From: Clostridiales bacterium
GTDB lineage: Bacteria > Bacillota > Clostridia > Saccharofermentanales > Saccharofermentanaceae
DNA length: 46,022 bases
Reading direction: 5' to 3'
NCBI GenBank assembly: GCA_017620475.1
Contig: JAFZQI010000001.1
Location: 1-46,022, forward strand
Shown here: one piece after another, positions 16,414-25,000 of the stretch
Position numbering within the stretch: position 1 is the stretch's first letter
Layout: each line of letters opens with the position of its first letter
Position numbers and translations under genes: made by a program
The notes under the pieces: model-generated
Seen by the model: the letters and a program-made list of their open reading frames with translations, nothing else
Databases searched by the model: none
Told to the model about the DNA's origin: nothing

Positions 16414-17652
16414 TTGGAAGAAACCAAAGAGAGTCAACTGAATACGCAGCAAACGCGAATGACGGAGAATGAATCGGAGATGCAGAATCCGGAGCATGAA
16501 CCGGAGGCGCGGATGATGAAGCGGGGGCCGGAGGGGTCGGCGGTTCGGAAGTTCACTGCGTTTTTCAAGAAGAACACGGTGATGTGTATCGCAGCGATCC
16601 TAGCGGTGGTCACGAGCTTTTTCGTGCCGCCGGATCAGGCATACCTGAAGTATTTCGATCTTCGGACTTTGACATGCCTTTTTCTGACGCTCCTTGTGAT
16701 CTGCGCGCTGAAAGACATCCGTTTCTTCGGGATCGTGGCGCAGAGGATCGTAGTGACGACCGGAAATCTGAGACTTTTGGCGCTTGCACTTGTCTATATT
16801 ACTTTCATCGGATCGATGCTGATCGCTAACGATATGGCGCTGATCACGTTCCTGCCGCTTGGGTATTTCGCCCTTTCCGTGACCAAAAATGAAGAGAAGA
16901 TGGCGTACATTTTTATCCTTCAGAACATCTCTGCAAATCTTGGAGGAATGCTGACGCCTTTCGGCAATCCGCAGAATCTCTATTTGTATTCGTATTTCGG
17001 CATTCCTACGGGAGAGTTCATGAGCATCATGTTCCCGCCGTTTCTGCTGGCAATCGCGATGCTGACGGGGGCATGCTTCCTACTTCCGAGGACACCGCTT
17101 GTGATCCGGGATGACTCGGGGCAGAAACTGAACCGCAAGCGCGCCGCGCTGTACCTCACGCTTTTTGCTTTTTCACTTCTCATCGTATTCCGCGTGATCC
17201 CGTACTGGCTTGGACTGCTTCTGATCCCCGCGGTCATGATATTCGCAGACCGCAGTGCTTTTGGCGAGGTGGACTATGGATTACTGTCGACCTTCGCACT
17301 CTATTTCGTATTCTCGGGAAATATGGCCAGGATCCCGGCGGTGCAGGAATTCGCCAATATGCTTTTGTCAAAGAGCGTGCTGCTGGTCAGTATCGGATCG
17401 TGCCAGGTCATCAGCAACGTCCCGTCGGCTATCTTGCTGTCGCGTTTTACGGGGAATTACCGTGAACTGCTGCTGGGTGTGAATATCGGCGGCACGGGGA
17501 CGCTGATCTCGTCGCTGGCGAGCCTGATCACGTTTTCCCATTATCGGGCGCTGCGGCCCAACGACACAAAAAAATACATAGTGCTTTTCGCGCTGATGAA
17601 TCTTGTATTTCTTGCAGTTATGGGGACGGCGGCATGGTTCTTTTTCCGGTGA
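16414..17652 (+). CDS. SLC13/ArsB-like anion permease
   Basis: GGAGGGG at 16402-16408 points to the TTG at 16414; the next in-frame ATG (16459) has no good site. The 412-residue protein has a ~50-residue charged cytoplasmic N-tail and about eleven hydrophobic helices. The conserved loop N-L-G-G-M-L-T-P-F-G-N-P-Q-N in the first half and S-N-V-P-S-A-I-L and G-T-G-T-L-I in the second half are hallmarks of the citrate/dicarboxylate/arsenite transporter superfamily, with helical hairpins in two inverted repeats. Substrate (an organic acid or another anion) cannot be assigned. It stands alone behind its own promoter. Confidence 0.85.
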   Translation: MEETKESQLNTQQTRMTENESEMQNPEHEPEARMMKRGPEGSAVRKFTAFFKKNTVMCIAAILAVVTSFFVPPDQAYLKYFDLRTLTCLFLTLLVICALKDIRFFGIVAQRIVVTTGNLRLLALALVYITFIGSMLIANDMALITFLPLGYFALSVTKNEEKMAYIFILQNISANLGGMLTPFGNPQNLYLYSYFGIPTGEFMSIMFPPFLLAIAMLTGACFLLPRTPLVIRDDSGQKLNRKRAALYLTLFAFSLLIVFRVIPYWLGLLLIPAVMIFADRSAFGEVDYGLLSTFALYFVFSGNMARIPAVQEFANMLLSKSVLLVSIGSCQVISNVPSAILLSRFTGNYRELLLGVNIGGTGTLISSLASLITFSHYRALRPNDTKKYIVLFALMNLVFLAVMGTAAWFFFR

Positions 17653-17710
17653 ACGGATGAAACCCGTTCTTCCGCTGACCGGACGAAGCGTGGTTCTTCT
17701 TCCGGGAATC

Positions 17711-17719
17711 TGATAAAAT
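17711..17719 (+). promoter_or_regulatory. Extended -10 promoter for the kinase-like gene
   Basis: TGA-TAAAAT fits the extended -10 class. It lies so close to the AAGGAGG at 17725-17731 that the leader would be very short. Confidence 0.4.
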
Positions 17720-17739
17720 GATGCAAGGAGGGTCTTTGT

Positions 17740-18354
17740 ATGAATAGTCGCGTTATTACAATCGGTCGTGAATTCGGGTCCGGCGGGCATGAGATCGGCA
17801 TGAAACTTGCCGAGCGGCTGGGCATTCCTTTCTACGACAGAGAGATCATCACGCTGGCGTCTGAGGCCGGCGGTCTGGATGCGGCGCTGATCGAGCGCAA
17901 TGAGGAAGGCGCGCACCGCCTTTCGGAAAAAGGCCGCAGCCGCATGCCTTTTTTCTCGCTTTCCTATACACCGGATTTCTCCGATGCCATCTATCTGCAG
18001 CAGTGTAAGGTCATCAAAGATCTTGCGTCGAAAGGACCTTGCGTGATCGTCGGGAGATGCGCGGATTTCGTGCTGAGAAATGACGGAAGCATCAACGTTT
18101 TTATCGCGGCAAGCATGCCGTACAAGATCGCACGTAAGAGAAAAGTTGCGGTGGAGAAGGCGGACTACACGGACGAGCAGATGGAGCGGTATATCAACGA
18201 TATGAACGCGGCGCGCGCGAATTACTACAATCACTATACCGGCGGGAAATGGGGCAACAGCGGGACGTACCATCTTTGCGTGCACTCGGATCTGGTGGAT
18301 GTGGAAGGCGCCGTGGAGACGATCATGACATATCTGGAGCAGGTGAAGGACTAA
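17740..18354 (+). CDS. Cytidylate kinase-like protein (Cytidylate_kin2)
   Basis: AAGGAGG stands 8 nt before the ATG. The 204-residue protein begins V-I-T-I-G-R-E-F-G-S-G-G-H-E-I-G, the modified P-loop of the Cytidylate_kin2 family, then F-Y-D-R-E-I-I. A central G-P-C-V-I-V-G-R-C-A-D-F and a LID-like region with R-K-R-K and N-H-Y follow. The family is common in Firmicutes and distinct from the housekeeping CMP kinase; the true phosphate acceptor is not established. It lies 109 bp before the ABC exporter gene and may share a transcript with it. Confidence 0.88.
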   Translation: MNSRVITIGREFGSGGHEIGMKLAERLGIPFYDREIITLASEAGGLDAALIERNEEGAHRLSEKGRSRMPFFSLSYTPDFSDAIYLQQCKVIKDLASKGPCVIVGRCADFVLRNDGSINVFIAASMPYKIARKRKVAVEKADYTDEQMERYINDMNAARANYYNHYTGGKWGNSGTYHLCVHSDLVDVEGAVETIMTYLEQVKD

Positions 18355-18463
18355 ACACCGAGCCGGCGGAAATGTGCGCAAGACGGAAAAGGTTTTCCGA
18401 CGGAAAAGCGGCGTTTGGCGCCGCTGTTGAGCCGGCGGGGCACAGCGTGAGGAGGGAAGGATC

Positions 18464-20314
18464 ATGGCAGGAGGCGGACCGGGAATTCGCGGAGGCCCTT
18501 TCGGGGGCGGATACATGACGGAAGAGGAGAAGGCGAACCAGCCGAAAGTGACGCCTGCGCTCCTCAAACGGATATTCTCTTATCTTAAACCCTACTGGAA
18601 ACAGCTTGCGCTGGTGATGTTCCTTATTGCGGTGTCGGCCGTTCTGGGACTTCTTCCTTCGATCCTGACGGGCCGGATCATTGACGAAGGCCTGATCAAA
18701 CAGGATATGGGGAAACTAGTTTTCTACATCGTGCTTTCCCTTGTGATTACGTTGGGCGCAAGCCTGATCGGCGTGGCGGACACGTACATCAACACGTGGA
18801 TCGCCCAGCACATCACCTACGATATGAGGAATCAGATGTTCCGGCACCTGCAAAAGATGTCGCAGCGTTTTTTCACCAATAACAATCAGGGCGACATCAT
18901 CACTCGCATGACCAGTGATATCGGAGGCGTGGAACGCGTCATCACGAGTACTTTCAGCAGCATCCTTTCCAACTCGCTGACCCTGATCGTTGCGCTGATT
19001 GCGATGTACCAGCGAAACTGGATCCTGGCCACCATCGGAATCGTCATTGTGCCGCTTTTTACCATACCGACCAGGCAGGCGGGTAAGGCCAGATGGTCGA
19101 TGACGCAGAAATCCCAAGCGTGTAACGATGAGATCAACGGTATCCTCAACGAAACGATGTCTGTCAGCGGACAGCTGCTGGTGAAGCTTTTCGGCAAGGA
19201 AAAGACGGAGTACAACAGATACCGGAGCGTTAACCGGAAAATGATCAAACTCAATATCCGTGAGAGCATGGCGGGCCGCTGGTTCCGGGTCGTGCTGACG
19301 ACCTTTACCAGTATCGGGCCGATGCTGATCTATCTGGGCGGCGGTATCCTCATGATGAAATACGACAACAACCTGACGGTCGGTGATATCAGCGTGATGG
19401 TGGCACTTCTCGGGCGCATGTATATACCGGTCAACAGCCTGCTCAACATCCAAGTCGACTGGATCCGTTCGATGGCGCTTTTCACGAGAATATTCGAATA
19501 CCTCGATATGCCGGTGGAAATCAAAGATAAGCCTGATGCGGTCGCTCTTCCGGATGCCAAGGGAAACATCACCTTCGAGCATGTGGACTTCGCATATGAA
19601 GAAGGAAAGATGATCTTAAAGGATATCTCTTTCGAACTGAAGTCCGGCAGAAGTATTGCCATTGTCGGTCCTTCCGGCTCCGGTAAAAGCACTATCATCA
19701 ATTTGATTCCGCGTCTTTATGATGTTTCAGCGGGCAGGGTGACTTTTGACGGTGTAGATGTGCGCGATATTCAGCTGGCAGCGCTTAGAGACAGAGTCGG
19801 CGTGGTGTCGCAGGAGACGTATCTTTTCAATGGTACGATCCGTGAAAATCTCCTCTATGCCAAATCCGATGCTACGGAAGAGGAGATGATCGAAGTCTGT
19901 AAGAAGGCGAATATCTACGATTTCATCTCGGCGGCGGAAAATGGTCTGGATACGCTGGTTGGAAACCGCGGACTCAAGCTCTCCGGTGGTGAGAAACAGA
20001 GGATCTCGATTGCGAGACTTCTCCTTAAGGATCCGACGGTCTTTATCTTCGACGAGGCCACATCGGCTCTGGATTCGATCTCCGAAAGTAAGATCCAGGA
20101 TGCGATCGATCCCATCATCCAATCCAGAACGAGCATCCTGATCGCGCACCGTTTGTCGACGATACTTGCGGCGGATGAGATCCTGGTCGTGCAGGACGGG
20201 CGGATCGTGGAACGCGGCAACCACAAGGATCTGGTAGGTGCCGGAGGCGTGTACCAGGAGCTCTACGAGACGCAGTTCAGTAAGGGTGAGAAACAGGAAG
20301 AGACTGGCATATAG
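18464..20314 (+). CDS. ABC exporter, fused membrane and ATPase domains (MsbA/LmrA type)
   Basis: GGAGGGA (18451-18457) precedes the ATG. The 616-residue half-transporter starts with a Gly-rich leader. An ABC_membrane type I domain (about residues 30-330, six helices) follows, with the coupling-helix phrase M-F-R-H-L-Q-K-M. The ATPase domain has Walker A G-P-S-G-S-G-K-S-T, Q loop V-V-S-Q-E-T, signature L-S-G-G-E-K-Q-R, Walker B V-F-I-F-D-E-A-T and H loop I-A-H-R-L-S-T. All catalytic residues are present, so a homodimer should be active. The family exports lipids, drugs or peptides. Only one half gene is present, and the substrate is unknown. Confidence 0.95.
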   Translation: MAGGGPGIRGGPFGGGYMTEEEKANQPKVTPALLKRIFSYLKPYWKQLALVMFLIAVSAVLGLLPSILTGRIIDEGLIKQDMGKLVFYIVLSLVITLGASLIGVADTYINTWIAQHITYDMRNQMFRHLQKMSQRFFTNNNQGDIITRMTSDIGGVERVITSTFSSILSNSLTLIVALIAMYQRNWILATIGIVIVPLFTIPTRQAGKARWSMTQKSQACNDEINGILNETMSVSGQLLVKLFGKEKTEYNRYRSVNRKMIKLNIRESMAGRWFRVVLTTFTSIGPMLIYLGGGILMMKYDNNLTVGDISVMVALLGRMYIPVNSLLNIQVDWIRSMALFTRIFEYLDMPVEIKDKPDAVALPDAKGNITFEHVDFAYEEGKMILKDISFELKSGRSIAIVGPSGSGKSTIINLIPRLYDVSAGRVTFDGVDVRDIQLAALRDRVGVVSQETYLFNGTIRENLLYAKSDATEEEMIEVCKKANIYDFISAAENGLDTLVGNRGLKLSGGEKQRISIARLLLKDPTVFIFDEATSALDSISESKIQDAIDPIIQSRTSILIAHRLSTILAADEILVVQDGRIVERGNHKDLVGAGGVYQELYETQFSKGEKQEETGI

Positions 20315-20359
20315 ATGAGGTTTCGTGTATTATATTTCGGAAGTTGAAAGGAAATGAGT

Positions 20360-21322
20360 GTGACGAGTATGGCTACGAAAGTATTTGTTGACGGCAGTGA
20401 AGGAACAACGGGACTTCGGATATTCGAGCGTTTCTCCGGCCGTGATGATATAGAGATCATGAGGATCGATTCGGAACTTCGCAAGGATCCGGAGGAAAGA
20501 CGGAAGATGATCAATGCTTCCGACATTACGTTCCTGTGCCTTCCGGATGCGGCGGCGCGCGAAGCGGTGAGCCTGATTGCGCCTGACAATGACCATGTCG
20601 TAATCATCGACACATCGACCGCACATAGAACGGAAGAAGGCTGGGCGTACGGTTTTCCGGAGCTTTCGGAAAAACACCTTGAAAATGTGAAGAACGGTCG
20701 CCGCATCGCGGTTCCCGGCTGCTACGCTTCGGGATTCATTTCCCTTGTTTACCCCCTGATTACCGGCGGGATCCTGCCGAAGGATTATCCGGTATCCAGC
20801 TTTGCTCTTTCGGGTTATAGCGGAGCGGGAAAGAAGACCATTGCGGTTTACGAAAGTGAGGACCGTCCGACGGAACTTGCGTCCGGACGTGAATATGCAC
20901 TTGCCCAGCAGCATAAGCATCTCAAGGAAATGAAAGCCGTCACGGGCCTTACCCGGACGCCGCTTTTCTCACCGATCATCGATGATTACTATAGCGGCAT
21001 GGTCGTATCGGTTCCGCTTTATGCGGATATGCTTAACTCGCATAATACGGTACAGGAGATCCTTTCTTTCTACCGTGAATACTATAAAGACCAAAAGTTC
21101 ATCTGTGTGGCAGCCGACGATGACGAAACGGCAGCCAGTGGTTTTCTCGCAGGAAACGGACTGTCCGGATGGGATGGACTGAAGATCTATGTAACCGGAA
21201 ACGACGAGCGCATCGTTGTATCGTCGCAGTTTGATAACCTCGGTAAAGGCGCTTCGGGTGCAGCGATCCAGTGTATGAATATCAAGCTGGGCTGCGACGC
21301 GGCGAAGGGGCTGAACCTTTAA
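20360..21322 (+). CDS. argC: N-acetyl-gamma-glutamyl-phosphate reductase (short type)
   Basis: The enzyme reduces N-acetyl-glutamyl phosphate to the semialdehyde with NADPH in arginine synthesis. The ~320-residue protein is the short ArgC type: K-V-F-V-D-G-S-E-G-T-T-G-L at the nucleotide-binding loop, the catalytic cysteine in V-P-G-C-Y-A-S-G and the phrase G-Y-S-G-A-G-K-K-T. The start is uncertain: ATG 20354 is only 1 nt from AAAGGA (20347-20352), GTG 20360 has ideal spacing, and ATG 20369 fits family N-termini. No other arginine gene is adjacent, so it is probably part of a dispersed pathway. The last codons are duplicated just downstream. Confidence 0.9.
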   Translation: MTSMATKVFVDGSEGTTGLRIFERFSGRDDIEIMRIDSELRKDPEERRKMINASDITFLCLPDAAAREAVSLIAPDNDHVVIIDTSTAHRTEEGWAYGFPELSEKHLENVKNGRRIAVPGCYASGFISLVYPLITGGILPKDYPVSSFALSGYSGAGKKTIAVYESEDRPTELASGREYALAQQHKHLKEMKAVTGLTRTPLFSPIIDDYYSGMVVSVPLYADMLNSHNTVQEILSFYREYYKDQKFICVAADDDETAASGFLAGNGLSGWDGLKIYVTGNDERIVVSSQFDNLGKGASGAAIQCMNIKLGCDAAKGLNL

Positions 21323-21354
21323 AATCAGATTTGGCGAAGGGGCTGAACCTTTAA
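21301..21354 (+). repeat. 22-bp tandem duplication of the argC 3' end
   Basis: The last 22 bases of argC including its stop (21301-21322) are repeated exactly at 21333-21354 with a period of 32. This looks like a local duplication at the end of the gene. Confidence 0.85.
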
Positions 21355-21423
21355 TTTCGTAAGACTGAAGCGAAAGTGATCCGCGATGATGACGGAAGCG
21401 GTGTGACAAAAGGGGAGAAGAAA

Positions 21424-22032
21424 ATGAGCGGAAACATGAAAGAAAGCCGGAAGCGCGCAAGGAAGCGTATCCTGCTTGTGACGCAGGCGGCCATGATCGC
21501 AGCCATGTATGTGGCGCTGACCTATATTTTCCAGCCGATTTCTTTCGGTGCGATCCAGTTCCGGATATCTGAAGCACTGACGATCCTGCCGATGTTCACT
21601 CCGGCCGCGATCACGGGGCTTTTCGCAGGGTGCTTCCTCGGAAATCTCCTCGGCGGGGGAATTCTCGTGGATGTGATCTGCGGAAGCATTGCGACGCTTC
21701 TCGGTGCGATCGGTACGCGCCTCTTGTGCAAAAAGCTTCTGCCGCTGGGGACGGTTCCGCCGATCCTGGCCAATACCCTGATTATTCCGTTTGTTTTGAA
21801 ATATGCATATGGCGTGGAATTCTCGCTTCCGTTTATTTTCTTGACGGTGTTTGTCGGCGAGGTGATCGCCTGCGGTGTGCTGGGTACTTTGCTCGGGATT
21901 GCGCTGAAAAAGCGTCCCGGGATCTTCCGGTTCGGCGAAAGTGAAAAAGCGGGAGTCAGCGGTGCGGAACCCGTGACACGTTCTGATACTGCGGAGCAGA
22001 AGCAGTTCGAAGAAGACGATGCTCGAAAATGA
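21424..22032 (+). CDS. queT: QueT-family membrane protein (ECF S-component type)
   Basis: GGGGAG (21412-21417) supports the ATG at 21424. The 202-residue protein has a basic N-tail, about five or six hydrophobic helices and the QueT-family stretch A-I-Q-F-R-I-S-E-A-L-T-I-L-P, followed by a G-L-F-A-G-C-F-L-G-N-L-L-G-G-G run. QueT proteins are substrate-binding subunits of energy-coupling-factor transporters, thought to import queuosine precursors. No preQ1 riboswitch is visible upstream, and the stop overlaps the start of the NRPS gene (ATGA). Its actual substrate may therefore be linked to that enzyme rather than queuosine. A charged C-tail of ~30 residues is not typical. Confidence 0.82.
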   Translation: MSGNMKESRKRARKRILLVTQAAMIAAMYVALTYIFQPISFGAIQFRISEALTILPMFTPAAITGLFAGCFLGNLLGGGILVDVICGSIATLLGAIGTRLLCKKLLPLGTVPPILANTLIIPFVLKYAYGVEFSLPFIFLTVFVGEVIACGVLGTLLGIALKKRPGIFRFGESEKAGVSGAEPVTRSDTAEQKQFEEDDARK

Positions 22033-25000
22033 CTGAGTTTGAGCTTACATCTGCGCAGAAGGGAATCGCTGATCTGCAGAGTTTCTATGGGGAAACGAGC
22101 ATCACGACGCTCTGCGGCGCGATGCTTTTCGAGCGGAAACTTGATACAGATATCCTGAGGAAAACATTGAATATCCTTGTGAAGCGCCATGAGGCGCTGC
22201 GGCTTCGTTTCCACTCGGTGAACGGGCGGCTTTTCCAGTATGTGGATGAGCCGTTTGAGGAGGATTTTGAGCCGATTACTTTTTCTGATGAAGAAGAAAT
22301 GCGCAGCTTTCTCCGCGCAAAGGCGAAGATGGTTTTTGCTCCGGATGGCGGGAAAATGTTCGAGTTGGCGATCCTTGTGCTTCCCGGCAGAACGGGCGTG
22401 ATGCTCTGTGCCAGCCATCTGATTGCCGACGCCTGGACATATAGCATTCTGGCCAAGGATATACGATTGATCTACGATCAGCTTTCCGGCGAGGGCCCGG
22501 AATCCGACATTTCCTCTGCGCATTCGCAACGGCGTTTTACCGATACGATCCAAAAACAGAAGACCTATCTGGCGTCGCCGCTTTACGGCAAAGATAAGGC
22601 CTATTGGGAAGGCCGTTACAGCGGAGATCTCGAAGAGACAACAATCCGTCACGGCCGCGAGACTGCGGAAGATCCCAAGGCGGAGAGATATGTTACGACG
22701 GTTCCGGAGGACTTGTCGAAGGCTGCAGGAAATTGGAGCCGGACAAACCGGATCTCCGTGGCGGCGCTGATCGAGAGTGCCATGCTGCTCTATCTTGCTT
22801 CGGTAAACGGACGTCTTAGTATGACTGACCCGGACTTGCCCGCCGGCGCCGTTTCAGAACAACGAAAGCCTGTCACCATCGGCGTTCCCGTGCTTGGACG
22901 ATCCGGCGCCAAGGAGAAAGAAACAGCCGGGCTTTTCATGTCGACGCTTCCGATGACAATGCAGATCGACCCGGATGAGAGCGTTCTTGCGCTCTGCCGA
23001 AAAACTTACGCCATGCACCGGGAGATTTACCGCCACCGCCGTTTTCCGTACGGGGAGATCGTTGGCGCTATACGCGAAAAGACCGGTTTTACCGGACACA
23101 TCTTCGATGTGCTCGTGAGTTTTCAGAACGCAAAGACGGGCGTTGCGGCAAGTACGGAATGGTTTTCCAGCGGGTATCTTGAAGTGCCGCTGGCTTTCCA
23201 TGTCGATGACCGTGACGGTACCCGAATCTTCCGCGTCACGGTCGATTACCGGACCGATGTATTTACGGATCCGCGGGAAATCGTACTTCTCGCCGAGCGG
23301 ATCCAGTATATCTTGCATCAGATGGTGACGGATCCGTTAAAACCGGTGAAAGATGTGTCGCTCCTTCCGCCGAAGGAGGAGAGAATGATCCTTGATGCCT
23401 GGAACGAGACGAAGGAACATTATGCCGCCGAAACCCGCGTCGAAAGTGCTTTTCGCGCATATGCAAGAGAACACGCCGAAGAGACCGCTATCTTGTTCCG
23501 CGAGGAATCTTACTCCTACCGCCGGATCGATCAGATGTCCGACGCACTGGCCGCTTTTCTTGCGCGAAAAGAACATGGTTCCGGGGATCGTGCTTCTGTT
23601 GATGGGGCCATAGATTCGGCGAACGGATACCGTTCGGGACCGGTGGTGCCGATCATGGCGCGGCGCCATCCGCTCATGATCGTTTCCATGCTTGCCGTCC
23701 TTAAAGCCGGAATGGCGTATATGCCGGTATCTCCAGACTATCCGGCGTCCCGTGTCCGGCTGATGCTGGAAGAAGTCGGCGCCAAGGTGATGCTGACTTA
23801 TGGGGAGGGATTTTCTTTTCACGGGACAGAATCGGGCGATCCATTGACAGATAATGGTGAATCCTTAGGGGAAAGCCGTTTTGAGGCTGTTCCGGGCTGC
23901 GAGGTGATCCGCCTGGAGGACTTTGATTTTTCTGATGACGGAACAGGAGAGGACGCTGCTTTTCCTTTGAACGGAAAAGGAGAAGCGAACGTTGATTATC
24001 CTTATGACGGCGCAGAGGTGGAAAATAAAGGCACTTCCGACGATCTTTGCTATGTGATCTTTACTTCCGGATCGACCGGTAAGCCCAAGGCAACTATGCT
24101 CAGCCACAGAAATGTGATAAATTACTGCGCCGGCAATGCGCACAATGTGTGCGGCGGAATCCTTCGAGGCACGGCTTCGGCAGAATCGGATCAGACGAAG
24201 CGTGACACGATCGTATCGGTTACGGATTTCGTGTTCGATATCTTCGTGACCGAAAGCCTGCTTGCGCTTCTGAACGGGATCCGCATCGTGCTGGCAGACG
24301 ATGATCAGGTGCTTTTGCAAAAAGAACTGAGCCGTCTTGTTTTGGATCACGGTGTGAGTGTGATCCAGACCACGCCGACCAAGCTTCGGACTTACATGCT
24401 CGATAAGAGTGACCTTCAGTATCTGAGGAAACTTCGCGTGATCATCCTCGGAGGCGAAGCGCTCCCGATGCCGCTTCTGGAGGAGCTTCGAAGATATACG
24501 AAAGCGGACATCTACAATATCTACGGGCCGACGGAAACCACGGTGTGGTCGGCTTTTGCGAAGGTGGATGGATCTGATATCACGATTGGAAAACCAATCG
24601 CCAATACGCAAGTGTACATCCTGGATGAGGAACTGCACCCTGTTCCGGTCGGCATCGAAGGCGAGATCTGCATCGCGGGAGACGGCGTCGGCCTCGGGTA
24701 CCTGCATCGGCCGGAACTTACGGCCGAGAGGTTTGTGAAGGTATCTTTCGACGCGGAAAAAGTGATCTACCGCACGGGCGACCGCGGGATCTTCCGGGCG
24801 GACGGGAGCATCGGGTTCTGCGGCCGCAAGGATAATCAGATCAAGCTCCGTGGTCTTCGCATCGAACTTGGTGAGATCGAAAGCGCCATGTGCGCGTCGG
24901 AAAACATAGAGCTGGCGGCCGTCGTGGTGCGGACGAATTCCGGGACGCCTGTTCTTGTCGGGTTCTTCACATCCCGGGTAAAAGTGGATACGCGAGCGCT

